DNA of 64,000 nt from Catenibacterium sp. co_0103 (GCF_004168205.1 NZ_RCYB01000003.1:3197-67196), one strand, 5' to 3'. Positions 6,979-14,551 are shown, numbered from the stretch's first letter. Made by a program: numbers and translations. The notes: generated by a model from the letters alone, not told the origin.

Positions 6979-8034
6979 ATGAAGTACAAGGGCATCGAGC
7001 TTGAGGGTTTGGACAAGAAGGTCAAGCTGTCGCATAGCCGCGTCATGGAGACCGACGAGGGCACCGACTGGATTGACAAACTGCTCACCTGCGACAAGGC
7101 CGCGCTCACGCCGACCCAGTTCCACGAGGTCAGCGCCCTCAGCTCCGTCATCAATATGGACTACCAGATTTGCAACGGCGGCATAGAGCAGTACGTCTTC
7201 AACGGCTACCACGAGTACCGCGCACCGTACAGCGATGATGACGTGGCGCAGCTCGATTTGAACCAGCAGTTCATAATGCTTTGCAGGTTGGTGGCTTTCG
7301 GCGGCGATGTCTTCCCCGGGATGGATAAGAATGAGGCCGTCCTTCGTTGGGCGGGGAACTTCCACCACTGTGATTGGGAATCGCTTCTCGATGGCGATGA
7401 AGATGGGTATGTTGACGAGTATCAGTTGGGGAAGTTGGAGGAGTGCGAGCAGGCTTACTACGACGGTGTTAGCGAATGCGGCCATGACCTGCTGAACCTC
7501 ACCGCCTGTTCCTCCCCCGTGGAGATTGCCGAGGCCGTCGCGCTGATGGAGACCGTCAAGAACGACGCTTTGCGCGAACCTGATGCCATCCACCGCCCCA
7601 CGCTCGCCGAGGAGGCTGCGAACGCCCGTGCGGCTGCTGCGGCCTTGGCTGAGGAGGAGGCGCGTTGCGAGGATGACGATGATGATGGTGCCCCCGACAT
7701 CATCAAGGAGCTGTTCTGCGAGCTGTTCCGTGACGATGATTGCGAGGGTTGCCCGCTCCATCGGGAGGGCGGTGGCACGACCGACTCCGACGAGCTGCCC
7801 GGTGATGGGGACCTGCGCATGTTCATGGTCTCGGCGACTCCGTTCCCGGTGTGGGTGCGCGGTGAGGGCTGGGTGGATGCCGCCTTCGCCCTGCGCGGGG
7901 AAATCGAGGACATCGCCGTCGCGGGATTCACTGCCGCGTTGAAGGAGGGTTCGGTGCATCTCAGCGCCGTGCCCGTCAGCGGTGACGAGGACGCGCCGGG
8001 TATGGTCATGTTGGAGAAGGTCGTGCGCGACTAA
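6979..8034 (+). CDS. DMP19/DUF4375-like protein with acidic extension
   Basis: 351 residues starting MKYKGIELEGLDKK; GGGAAGGAACCCCACC precedes the ATG. Residues 35-180 resemble the DUF4375/DMP19 fold (NMDYQICNGGIEQYVFNGYH is the most telling part). DMP19 is a DNA-mimic protein in Neisseria. At about residues 208-225 lies PTLAEEAANARAAAAALA, which matches the C-terminal tag of the minus-strand proteins but is internal here. An Asp run (EDDDDDGAPD), a CEGCPLH motif and a strand-rich C-terminal domain follow. The DNA-mimic role is inferred from similarity alone. Confidence 0.55.
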   Translation: MKYKGIELEGLDKKVKLSHSRVMETDEGTDWIDKLLTCDKAALTPTQFHEVSALSSVINMDYQICNGGIEQYVFNGYHEYRAPYSDDDVAQLDLNQQFIMLCRLVAFGGDVFPGMDKNEAVLRWAGNFHHCDWESLLDGDEDGYVDEYQLGKLEECEQAYYDGVSECGHDLLNLTACSSPVEIAEAVALMETVKNDALREPDAIHRPTLAEEAANARAAAAALAEEEARCEDDDDDGAPDIIKELFCELFRDDDCEGCPLHREGGGTTDSDELPGDGDLRMFMVSATPFPVWVRGEGWVDAAFALRGEIEDIAVAGFTAALKEGSVHLSAVPVSGDEDAPGMVMLEKVVRD

Positions 8035-8055
8035 CAGTCGGAGATGACCTTTTGC

Positions 8056-8087
8056 GGGGCCGTGCCGCAGGTGGCGCGGCCCCTTTT
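8056..8087 (+). terminator. Terminator after 6979 gene
   Basis: GGGGCCGTGCC-gcaggt-GGCGCGGCCCC followed by TTTTC. Confidence 0.7.
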
Positions 8088-8107
8088 CAACCGAGAGGGA
8101 GAGTAAG

Positions 8108-8710
8108 ATGGAATCCAAATACGATTACGTCGTGTTCGACATTGAGACAACTGGGCTGCATCCCGATAGCGACCAGATTTGCGAGATTGCCGCCATCGGT
8201 GTCAAGGACGGCCTGCCGCAGGGCACGTTCTCGACGCTCGTGGCGATTGAGGGGTCTATGCCCGAGGCGGCGGGGCGCGTCAACGGCATCACCGACGATA
8301 TGCTCAAGGGCGCTCCCGCCATCGGCGACGCGCTCGATGCGTTCCTCGACTTCATCGGGGATGACGCGGTGCTCGCTGGGCACAACATCGTCTCGTTCGA
8401 CATCCCGTTCGTGGCGAACGCAGCCGCCAAATCCGGTCGTGTCTTTATCTACCCCTATGTCATCGACACGTTGGAGGCGGCGAGGGAGCTGTGGCCCGAC
8501 CTGCCCGGACGCTCCATGGACAGCCTGCGCGGCATCCTCGGCATCGAGCGCACGGATGCCCACCGCGCACTGGCGGATTGCTATGACGAGCTTGCGGTCT
8601 TGAACGCCGAGCTTTCGGTCATCATGCAGTCCTACGCCCGGAAGATGGACTATTGCCGTGGCGAGCTTCTGCGCATCGCCGGTGAAATCGCCGAGGAGAT
8701 TGGGGAGTAG
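8108..8710 (+). CDS. DEDDh 3'-5' exonuclease (DnaQ-like)
   Basis: 200 residues starting MESKYDYVVFDIETTG; GAGGGAGAG lies upstream. The exonuclease motifs are clear: Exo I FDIETTGL (about residues 10-17), Exo II HNIVSFDIPF (about 97-106) and Exo III HRALADC (about 157-163), so the acidic residues and the DEDDh histidine are present. The C-terminal 40 residues form an extra helix. Such stand-alone enzymes act in replication or repair; here it may process or protect incoming DNA. It follows the terminator of the previous gene closely with no separate palindromic promoter visible. Confidence 0.88.
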   Translation: MESKYDYVVFDIETTGLHPDSDQICEIAAIGVKDGLPQGTFSTLVAIEGSMPEAAGRVNGITDDMLKGAPAIGDALDAFLDFIGDDAVLAGHNIVSFDIPFVANAAAKSGRVFIYPYVIDTLEAARELWPDLPGRSMDSLRGILGIERTDAHRALADCYDELAVLNAELSVIMQSYARKMDYCRGELLRIAGEIAEEIGE

Positions 8711-8728
8711 GCGGTCGCGGTGGCTGGC

Positions 8729-9061
8729 ATGGACACCGTTTACAGCTTGGAGGTCTGGGTGCCGGACGGGGAGCGGTGGCGCTGGTCCGCCATCGGCGCG
8801 TACCCGACCTTGGATATGGCCGTTGCCCTGCTCATGTCACCGGTTGCCGTCAATCCCGGAACCGCCTTCGCCGACACCACTCAGGTGACCATCTGCGCCG
8901 CCGAGTCCGATGGCGATGAGAAGGAGGCGGGTAGCTATGGTAAGACCGGTGGCATCGGCCTCGCACCGGCCATCGCCATCTTGGGCGCATCCTCGGTCGC
9001 GTGCCTGACCCTCGCGCATCGGCTCGGCAAGGGCGATGATGGGGAGATTTCGGATGTATGA
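8729..9061 (+). CDS. Hypothetical protein with C-terminal TM
   Basis: 110 residues starting MDTVYSLEVWVPDGERW; a GTG at 8720 in the same frame is an alternative start, and no strong ribosome-binding site separates them. The first 60 residues look like a small beta-rich domain. The C-terminal segment (IGLAPAIAILGASSVACLTLA) is a probable membrane anchor. It sits 18 nt after the exonuclease gene, so the two are probably co-transcribed. Confidence 0.5.
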   Translation: MDTVYSLEVWVPDGERWRWSAIGAYPTLDMAVALLMSPVAVNPGTAFADTTQVTICAAESDGDEKEAGSYGKTGGIGLAPAIAILGASSVACLTLAHRLGKGDDGEISDV

Positions 9062-9154
9062 TGCCGTGAACTGCCCGTTTCCAGCTAGACACGCTGAGAG
9101 CCGATTCTAGGAGGCATCATCAGATATAGGTCATCTGGGACATGGGTGACACGC

Positions 9155-9192
9155 AAGACCCCGCAGATTCGATTCTGCGGGGTCGTTTTTTC
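9155..9192 (+). terminator. Strong terminator between convergent units
   Basis: AAGACCCCGCAGA-ttcga-TTCTGCGGGGTC followed by GTTTTTTC. It ends the plus-strand exonuclease unit; the minus-strand hipA unit ends 30 bp beyond. An almost identical hairpin serves the sortase gene at 25818-25856. Confidence 0.8.
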
Positions 9193-9222
9193 TCTGTATT
9201 CGATTTTTCCATCCATTCGCTG

Positions 9223-10254
9223 TCAACGGTTGCCGTCGCGCTCGCGTTCTGCGGGCGGCGCGGTCTGCTCCATCGCCTTAGACGCCTCCTTGGCGTTTTT
9301 CGCCTCTTCCTTGAGGGAGACGGGGGACTCGATGGCCTTCTCGTGGCGGCGCTCCTCCCTGTACAGCTCGTAGGCCGGTTCTAGGATTGCCTCCCTCCTC
9401 ACGTCTATGAGCTGCGAGTAGAACTCGCGCCTCACATCGCTGATGCAAGGGGTATCCTCGATGAGGCGGTGGATGGCGGCGAAATCCAGCTCACGCATGA
9501 TGCCTCCGAGCACCGCACGTGCCTTCGCGCCTACATCGGATAGCAGGAACTCGTGATAGGCGACCTTGTTCTTACCGATGCGGAGAGCGGCACGGGGAAA
9601 ATCAAGCACTCTCTTGACAAGACTGTCCCTATCCTTGATGAAGTCAGCCATTGCTGCCTCGTTGAGTGCCGGGTAGAGGCTCGAACCGCAATCGTAGATG
9701 GGTGCCAAGTCGATTATCTCGTTCCTGCCCTTGTCGAGGATGTACCCCCAGTTACCGGCGTGCCGGTCGAAGTTTCCGATGAGGGAATCGACGGCGAACA
9801 TCTGCCAATACCGCTCCTCTGCGGCCTCCCTTATGCCTTCGAGGGAATCGTGTTCCGAGAAGATGCCGAGGAGGTTGCCGAGTATTGGCGTTCTGCCTCC
9901 TGCCGTGGAGCTTCCCAGAAACGAGTTCTCAAGTTTCTTGAACTCCACGAGAGTCACATTCTCCGCGTCCGGGCGGGACTCGATGAAGTCGCGGCAGGCT
10001 ACGACGGACCTTCCGTCGTATGTCCCCATCACCGTGTGTTGCGTCGGCAGACCGGCGAGGGCGTAGATGTGCGAGCCGAGGTACTCCGATACCGGCGTGC
10101 TGGTGTAGCTGGCTTGCAACGGCTTGTGCTCATCCGATTCGAGCTTCTGTCCGAACTTCAACATGTACACGTCGCCATCGTATATGATTTTCCTCTTGAA
10201 GTCGGCACCCTCGTAGCTGTTGACGAGAACCTTGCAACCCGTGAAATCAATCAT
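9223..10254 (-). CDS. HipA/CtkA-like protein kinase with C-terminal tag
   Basis: 343 residues starting MIDFTGCKVLVNSYEG; GGAGG is 7 nt upstream of the ATG at 10254. Kinase landmarks are VYMLKFG (ATP-binding Lys, about 31-37), SEYLGSHIYALAG (C-helix Glu), DSLIGNFDRHAGNWGYI (catalytic loop, HipA type) and PIYDCGSSL (DFG equivalent). The short length and lack of a HipA N-domain recall CtkA-type kinases. The C-terminus carries VSLKEEAKNAKEASKAME and a 14-residue tail ending GNR, the shared tag. It overlaps the upstream small gene by 8 nt. It may be a toxin-like kinase delivered to recipients; delivery is inferred. Confidence 0.8.
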   Translation of the reverse strand: MIDFTGCKVLVNSYEGADFKRKIIYDGDVYMLKFGQKLESDEHKPLQASYTSTPVSEYLGSHIYALAGLPTQHTVMGTYDGRSVVACRDFIESRPDAENVTLVEFKKLENSFLGSSTAGGRTPILGNLLGIFSEHDSLEGIREAAEERYWQMFAVDSLIGNFDRHAGNWGYILDKGRNEIIDLAPIYDCGSSLYPALNEAAMADFIKDRDSLVKRVLDFPRAALRIGKNKVAYHEFLLSDVGAKARAVLGGIMRELDFAAIHRLIEDTPCISDVRREFYSQLIDVRREAILEPAYELYREERRHEKAIESPVSLKEEAKNAKEASKAMEQTAPPAERERDGNR

Positions 10255-10474
10255 GCCCATGCCTCCATCCGTACTGCACGTAGTACCAGCGTACCCATGC
10301 GTCATTCTCCTCGCTGACGCTCCGCGCCGATGCCTGCACCTCGTTGAGGTAGCAGTCGAGGTTCATCACCTCGTCGCTCTCCCAAGCGTCCAGCAACTCG
10401 TTTATCGCGAGTTCGAGGTCGTATGGGACCTCGAACGGCAGTTCGTCGGGTCTCAATATACCAGTCGTGTCCAT
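10247..10474 (-). CDS. Small acidic partner of the HipA-like kinase
   Basis: 75 residues starting MDTTGILRPDELPFEV; AAAGGAGGAACGGTCGC precedes the ATG. It is acidic, with two helices (LELAINELLDAWESDE, LDCYLNEVQASAR), and ends WRHGHD. It has no HTH, so it is not a HipB. Its position directly before and overlapping the kinase gene makes it a candidate antitoxin or chaperone, by analogy with other toxin pairs. Confidence 0.6.
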   Translation of the reverse strand: MDTTGILRPDELPFEVPYDLELAINELLDAWESDEVMNLDCYLNEVQASARSVSEENDAWVRWYYVQYGWRHGHD

Positions 10475-10504
10475 GCGACCGTTCCTCCTTTCACATAGTT
10501 ATAT

Positions 10505-10520
10505 ATCATACTATTATACT
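10505..10520 (-). promoter_or_regulatory. Promoter of the hipA unit
   Basis: On the minus strand CGTAGTATAATAGTATGA, with TATAAT at 10513-10518. The core GTAGTATAATAGTA is identical to the one before the vapD unit (24640-24660). Confidence 0.55.
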
Positions 10521-10580
10521 ACGATACTCTCAGATTCTCAACCCTGCGCCGTGGTCGGAGCCGCGAATCGAGACGGTGGG

Positions 10581-10819
10581 AAGGCAGGGAGAGAGGAGGA
10601 GGGGGTGACGGTCACAAGAAGGGCGATGTTGCAGAGATGGCGGTTGGTTCGCATGGGTGACGGATGGGGGAGGGCAAGGATAGGGGCAAGCCCCTATGAC
10701 CCATGTTCCCTGCGGGGGCGGCTTTGTGGAGAGGGCGTGTAGTATTATAGTCTACTACATTGGTAGTACGGCACATTGCTATAATTAAGCCACAGGCAAC
10801 CGAGAGAAAGGAACCGGAT
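10581..10819 (+). repeat. Leading-region upstream module, copy C
   Basis: The third copy, closest to copy A. The hairpin ATAGGGGCAAGCCCCTAT is at 10680-10697, the palindrome region TAGTCTACTACATT is near 10750 and the -10 TATAAT is at 10780-10785 preceded by TGC. It leads into the 10820 gene and fills the gap after the hipA promoter. Confidence 0.8.
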
Positions 10820-11275
10820 ATGTTCGAGCCGAAGTGCGACTGGTGGAGGAAGATTAAGTGGGAGGACAAGACGGTCCTGTTGAAGGGCATCCTCTCCATC
10901 AAGCGCGAGGATTACGGCAGGTTCGTCGAGCTGGCGCTTGCCGGGGATTACGACGAGGAGACGCAGACCGGCGAGTTCTGGTTCGATGCAGAGAAGGAGG
11001 GGCCGCGCGGCATCCTCGAATGGCTTGGGTTCTCGGCGGATGAGACCGAGGGGGGCTTGGAGTGTGTCTGCTTTGAAGACAGCGGGTACGGTGCATACAG
11101 GGACGACATGGGACGCGCCGTCTTCGAGGCCTGCGCCCCCGTCATCGGGGCGGGTTCCGTCCTTATGTTCATGGAGAACTGGGACGAGGCCGAGGAGAAG
11201 GACCCGCGCATCTGGCGATACACGTTCGATGGCGAGAAGATGCACGTCCAAGATGGTCGCTTCGTCTTCGACTAG
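10820..11275 (+). CDS. Acidic protein, unknown (leading-region gene)
   Basis: 151 residues starting MFEPKCDWWRKIKWED; AGAGAAAGGAACCGG precedes the ATG at 10820. It is acidic with many aromatics, and has no membrane segment. A central LECVCFEDSGYGAYRDDMG and a C-terminal strand pair (RIWRYTFDGEKMHVQDGRF) suggest a compact alpha/beta domain. No family is recognised. Monocistronic between module C and a terminator, the same pattern as the 1540 and 6673 genes. Confidence 0.7.
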   Translation: MFEPKCDWWRKIKWEDKTVLLKGILSIKREDYGRFVELALAGDYDEETQTGEFWFDAEKEGPRGILEWLGFSADETEGGLECVCFEDSGYGAYRDDMGRAVFEACAPVIGAGSVLMFMENWDEAEEKDPRIWRYTFDGEKMHVQDGRFVFD

Positions 11276-11280
11276 GTGGC

Positions 11281-11313
11281 AATAGGGGCATCCGCGAGGG
11301 TGCCCCTATTCTT
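11281..11313 (+). terminator. Terminator after 10820 gene
   Basis: AATAGGGGCA-tccgcgagg-GTGCCCCTATT followed by CTTAT. Confidence 0.65.
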
Positions 11314-11346
11314 ATGGAGAGTCTATGTGGCATACTGTATTACCAC

Positions 11347-11373
11347 TTTTGTAGTATTGTAGGTTGCTATAAT
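11347..11373 (+). promoter_or_regulatory. Extended -10 promoter before 11410 gene
   Basis: TTTGTAGTATTGTAGGTTGC then TATAAT at 11368-11373, preceded by TGC; the following TTAAGGCAACGC matches the other promoters. Confidence 0.6.
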
Positions 11374-11409
11374 TAAGGCAACGCAAACCGCGAGGGAAGG
11401 AACCCCACC

Positions 11410-12003
11410 ATGAAGCGCAACGACCTGAACGCCATCATCACGGGCATCGTGCATCGCTACATCGAGGACGGCTGGGTCCTTGAGATGTGTAATTCGAGTT
11501 ACAGCGATGTCGTGGGCGTGCATTTCCTCTCCCGTGGCCGCGAGCGCGTCGCGGTCGGCATCCGCCGCCCGGAGTTGAAGGAGGTGAGCGGTGACGCTCG
11601 ATTTGCAAACTTGCGGGGGCTGGACTCGCGCATCCTGTTCGAGTGCCGCGCCCCGAAGGGGTCCTTCGATTGGGTCGAGCCGGGGAACGTCATCAGCGAG
11701 CGCGTGTTCTTCAAGGTCGATGGTGATTGGTACGTCGATGATGTCCGTGAGGCGGATGGAGCGAAGGCCAAGAGGCGCGAGAGGAGGAGGCGCGACTTCT
11801 ACCGCAATTTCTCTCTCCGTTCGTTCCACCCCACCAAGGCGTTCCTCGACAAGTGGGTTCGCGGGATGTACGGATGGAAGAACGTCAAGCCCTCCGATGT
11901 CGTCATAACGAGGGAGACTTGCGCAGAGGGGATTTATTACCGTGTGCGCAAGACCGTCGGCAAGGGGGACTGGTTCTCGGTCACGAGCTTTGGAAAGCGC
12001 TAG
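11410..12003 (+). CDS. Basic hypothetical protein
   Basis: 197 residues starting MKRNDLNAIITGIVH; the leader GAGGGAAGGAACCCCACC is identical to that of the 6979 gene. A strand-rich N-terminal half (VGVHFLSRGRERVAVGI) is followed by a very basic linker (KAKRRERRRRDFYRNF) and a C-terminal domain with Arg/Trp (KWVRGMYGWKNVK). Net positive charge suggests nucleic-acid binding, unlike its acidic neighbours. No family is recognised. Confidence 0.65.
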   Translation: MKRNDLNAIITGIVHRYIEDGWVLEMCNSSYSDVVGVHFLSRGRERVAVGIRRPELKEVSGDARFANLRGLDSRILFECRAPKGSFDWVEPGNVISERVFFKVDGDWYVDDVREADGAKAKRRERRRRDFYRNFSLRSFHPTKAFLDKWVRGMYGWKNVKPSDVVITRETCAEGIYYRVRKTVGKGDWFSVTSFGKR

Positions 12004-12013
12004 GCGCGGCATG

Positions 12014-12045
12014 GGAGGGGCACCGGATGACCGGCGGCCCCTCCT
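12014..12045 (+). terminator. Terminator after 11410 gene
   Basis: GGAGGGGC-aCCGGatgaCCGGc-GGCCCCTCC followed by TTGG; no long T run. Confidence 0.55.
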
Positions 12046-12081
12046 TGGCATGTGGCGGGTTCGCCGCGTGTAGAAGATATG

Positions 12082-12135
12082 GAGGTTACTACATTCCAAT
12101 TATACTGGCATTGTAGTTTGCTATATTAGTAGTGC
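12082..12135 (+). promoter_or_regulatory. Promoter region of ssb
   Basis: GGTTACTACATTCCAATTATACT and ATTGTAGTTTGCTATATTAG hold two half-copies of the leading-region palindrome, with TATACT or TATATT as possible -10 boxes. The 5' leader to the ssb start is about 50 nt. Confidence 0.45.
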
Positions 12136-12176
12136 CGAAAGGCAGGTAGTCATATCCGAGTAGATTGGATTCAGGC

Positions 12177-12581
12177 ATGGCAATCAACCGAGTCATCATC
12201 GAGGGCAACCTGACGCGCGACGTGGAGATGCGGGCCACCGCCAGCGGCCTCGCGGTCGCGGGGTTCACCGTCGCTGTCAACGAGAAGCGCAAGAACGCCG
12301 AGGGCGAGTACGTCGATGCCCCCGTGTTCGTCAAGTGCTCCCTGTTCGGCACCCGCGCCGAGAAGCTGTCCAAGTACCTCTTGAAGGGCACCAAGGTCAC
12401 CATCGACGGCAAGCTGCGCTACTCGCAGTGGGTCAAGGACGATGAGAAGCGCCATGAGCTGAGCGTCATCGTGGACCAACTTGAGTTCAGCGGCGGCAAG
12501 CGCGAGCAGACCGGCGACGCTTCCGTGACTCCTGCCCCCGAATCTGAACTCGACCTCTATGACGAGGACATCCCGTTCTAG
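12177..12581 (+). CDS. ssb: Single-stranded DNA-binding protein
   Basis: 134 residues starting MAINRVIIEGNLTRDVE. It shows the OB-fold signature of bacterial SSB (GNLTRDVEMRATASGLAV, VKCSLFGTRAEKLSKYLLKG), a short linker and the acidic tip DEDIPF that recruits partner proteins. An in-frame TTG at 12165 is possible, but MAINR is the usual SSB start. The ribosome-binding site is weak. Leading-region ssb genes coat incoming single-stranded DNA and blunt SOS induction. Confidence 0.95.
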   Translation: MAINRVIIEGNLTRDVEMRATASGLAVAGFTVAVNEKRKNAEGEYVDAPVFVKCSLFGTRAEKLSKYLLKGTKVTIDGKLRYSQWVKDDEKRHELSVIVDQLEFSGGKREQTGDASVTPAPESELDLYDEDIPF

Positions 12582-12589
12582 GGTTCGAG

Positions 12590-12778
12590 ATGAGGCCGGT
12601 CCCGTTCGCAGTCGGCTGGGTTTTCCTGATGCTGGCGGTCATCCTCGCCGCCGCCAGCATCTCCCACGATTCCATGTATATCTTCGCGAGGAGGAAGATG
12701 ACCCGCGCGAGGGTGCTGCAAATCGGCTTCCTGTTGCTTCTGGCCGTCATGTTCCTCATAGCATCGTTCTCAAATTGA
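12590..12778 (+). CDS. Small two-TM protein
   Basis: 62 residues starting MRPVPFAVGWVFLMLAV. There are two hydrophobic segments (about 6-24 and 42-60) joined by a basic loop (FARRKMTRAR). It starts 8 nt after ssb and is probably co-transcribed with it. No family is recognised. Confidence 0.55.
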   Translation: MRPVPFAVGWVFLMLAVILAAASISHDSMYIFARRKMTRARVLQIGFLLLLAVMFLIASFSN

Positions 12779-12790
12779 TGGAGGTGCCGG

Positions 12791-13018
12791 ATGGCAAGGT
12801 CGGATAAGGTCGCGATGTGGGGCATGCGCTACGTGGTCCCGCTCATCTTCACCGTGGAGTTCATCGCCATAGCCGCCTTCGCATGGGCGCTGGGAGGTCC
12901 GCAATGGGCTTTCGGTGCCGTGGTCGCGGTGGCGCTCATGCTTTTGTTCTCCTATGCGTTATGCCGCATGGCCGCAGTCTCAGACGGGTGCGGTCCCGAC
13001 GATTCGGAAGGGAAGTGA
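12791..13018 (+). CDS. Small two-TM protein
   Basis: 75 residues starting MARSDKVAMWGMRYVV; GGAGGTGCCGG precedes the ATG. TM segments lie at about 14-35 and 41-62, with a short acidic tail. Its stop overlaps the next start. It is the second of three consecutive small membrane proteins. Confidence 0.55.
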   Translation: MARSDKVAMWGMRYVVPLIFTVEFIAIAAFAWALGGPQWAFGAVVAVALMLLFSYALCRMAAVSDGCGPDDSEGK

Positions 13019-13281
13019 TGCCGATGGCCTCGAATGGGCTGCATCGGAAGCGCGACCACAAGGGCCGCAAGCCCATGTTATGGGAAGCGGAGCTGACCAT
13101 CGCGGTCGCCTCCGCCGTGCTGATGGCGGCAATCATCGCCCTCGCTCTTGGCTGCTATATCGGCCTGAGCGTACCCGGCATGCTCGCGGTCACGTTCCTG
13201 TTCACCGCGCTGCTCACCATCTATGCCGTGACGGTTCGCGCCCTTTGCTTGGAATACCGCAAGAGCGGCCTCGCGGATTAA
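13018..13281 (+). CDS. Small two-TM protein with basic N-terminus
   Basis: 87 residues starting MPMASNGLHRKRDHKG; the start overlaps the previous stop by one base (TGATG) and GGAAGGGAAG lies upstream. A basic N-terminus (RKRDHKGRK) is followed by two TM segments (about 32-52 and 56-76). No family is recognised. With the two preceding genes it may form a small membrane complex. Confidence 0.5.
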   Translation: MPMASNGLHRKRDHKGRKPMLWEAELTIAVASAVLMAAIIALALGCYIGLSVPGMLAVTFLFTALLTIYAVTVRALCLEYRKSGLAD

Positions 13282-13318
13282 GCAACTCATGAATCAAGAC
13301 ACGAAAGGACTGATGTAT

Positions 13319-13891
13319 ATGTTCACGATTCTGTTCCTCAACCAGAAGGGCGGTGTCGGCAAGACCACCCTCGCCGACGAGCTGGCGTTCGCGCTTGAGC
13401 GCCGAGGCTCCACGGTGGCGTTCGTCTCCACCGACCCGCAGGGCGGCTCCGTCCACGAGGTCTGCGATGACCCGGACTACGCCGAGTCCTGCGATTACCA
13501 GATTGTCGATACGGCTGGCGTTCTGAACGACGGCATGGGCGATTGGTGCCGCGCCGCCGATGTCATCCTCATCCCCATGCTCCCGAGCACGCGCGATGTG
13601 GAGCCGACCATGCGCACCTACCAAATCGCCAAGGACTCCGGTACGGACGCGACGATACGTCTCGTGGTCAACAACTTCTACGCGTTCGGCAAGCTCGACA
13701 AGCAGCTCGTGGAGTTCCTTGAGTCAGAGCAGGTTCCGGTCATCGCGAAGGTGCCCCGCGCGGTCGCGCTCTCGCAGGCCGCAGCCGAGGGCAAGTCGGT
13801 CGCGGAGCACAGCCCGCACAGCCACGTCATCCCGGCTCTTGAGGAGCTGGCAGATTCCATCATCAACGAGAAGGAGAAGAAGTATGTCTAA
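13319..13891 (+). CDS. parA: ParA/MinD-family ATPase
   Basis: 190 residues starting MFTILFLNQKGGVGKTT; AAAGGA lies 11 nt upstream, with in-frame ATGs at 13289 and 13313 as alternatives. The deviant Walker A KGGVGKTT, TDPQGG and the Walker B-like IVDTAG are all present, with the total length of small ParA proteins. These ATPases segregate plasmids or stabilise circular ICE intermediates. The next gene, overlapping by 8 nt, encodes the probable ParB-like RHH partner. Confidence 0.9.
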   Translation: MFTILFLNQKGGVGKTTLADELAFALERRGSTVAFVSTDPQGGSVHEVCDDPDYAESCDYQIVDTAGVLNDGMGDWCRAADVILIPMLPSTRDVEPTMRTYQIAKDSGTDATIRLVVNNFYAFGKLDKQLVEFLESEQVPVIAKVPRAVALSQAAAEGKSVAEHSPHSHVIPALEELADSIINEKEKKYV

Positions 13892-14099
13892 CAACGGTAA
13901 CGCCTTCATGGCCTCCGCGAAGAAGTCCAAGCGCCAGCAGGCCTCCATCCAGCACGCGCAGCCGGAGGTCGATGAGCTGGTGTGCATCAATGTCCGCATC
14001 CCGAAGTCCATGCACACGAGGCTCCAATATCACAAGGTGGAGACGGGTGAGAATATGACCGTCCTCATCAACCGCCTCCTCGAAGCCGAGTTCGCGTAG
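13884..14099 (+). CDS. Ribbon-helix-helix partner of ParA
   Basis: 71 residues starting MSNNGNAFMASAKKSK; AAGGAGAAGAAGT precedes the ATG, which overlaps the parA stop. A basic flexible N-terminus (KKSKRQQASIQ) is followed by a ribbon-helix-helix domain (CINVRIPKSMHTRLQYHKVE, then NMTVLINRLLEAEF). This layout is that of ParG-type partition proteins, whose N-terminal tail stimulates ParA and whose RHH binds the centromere and represses the operon. Confidence 0.75.
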   Translation: MSNNGNAFMASAKKSKRQQASIQHAQPEVDELVCINVRIPKSMHTRLQYHKVETGENMTVLINRLLEAEFA

Positions 14100-14109
14100 G
14101 CGGTGCGCG

Positions 14110-14394
14110 ATGGGAAAGCGAACCGGGGTATACAAGTACATCCATGCGCTCCCCCGCGATGCCTACGGGAACCGCTATCGCATCGGGGGCAAAATCCTCT
14201 CCCAGAAGTTCGGTCTGGGTACGGTCATCGGGGTCGCGCGTGGCGGCGATGGGCGCATCTGCGTCGTCTGCAACTTCCGCGCGGCCTACGGCGAGGCGGG
14301 CAAGTTTACCTCTAAGTGGCGCACGTGGCTCGTGCCCGCCGAGGAGGGCGTCGCGGTCGAGGTGAAGGAGGAGACGGATGTCGAAGCCCGATAA
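14110..14394 (+). CDS. Basic hypothetical protein
   Basis: 94 residues starting MGKRTGVYKYIHALPR. Basic, beta-rich (GGKILSQKFGLGTVIGVAR, RICVVCNFRAAYG), with an acidic C-terminal tail (VEVKEETDVEAR). It looks like a small SH3- or OB-like barrel; no family is recognised. It lies 10 nt after the RHH gene in the same run and overlaps the next gene by 17 nt. Confidence 0.6.
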   Translation: MGKRTGVYKYIHALPRDAYGNRYRIGGKILSQKFGLGTVIGVARGGDGRICVVCNFRAAYGEAGKFTSKWRTWLVPAEEGVAVEVKEETDVEAR

Positions 14395-14551
14395 GCCCAT
14401 ATTCAACCAACAGGGCGGACGCGGGAAGCTCTACGGCCCGACTCATGGGGCGACGTACATGGGCACGTACCAGATGCCCGACGGCAAGATGGACCGCCGC
14501 ATGTTCAACTGCGCCACCAACGTGGTCGAGGTCAAGATGTGGACGGCATAG
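14378..14551 (+). CDS. Small basic protein, unknown
   Basis: 57 residues starting MSKPDKPIFNQQGGRG; AAGGAGGAGACGG precedes the ATG. It overlaps the end of the previous gene by 17 nt, with the next gene starting at the base after its stop. It contains GKLYGPTHGATYMGTYQMPD and ends EVKMWTA. No family is recognised. Confidence 0.55.
   Translation: MSKPDKPIFNQQGGRGKLYGPTHGATYMGTYQMPDGKMDRRMFNCATNVVEVKMWTA

Noticed and set aside
6427-8118. A 563-codon minus-strand open frame
   Set aside because: It runs through the terminator, repeat module B and the 6979 gene in antisense; composition is that of a shadow of the real plus gene.
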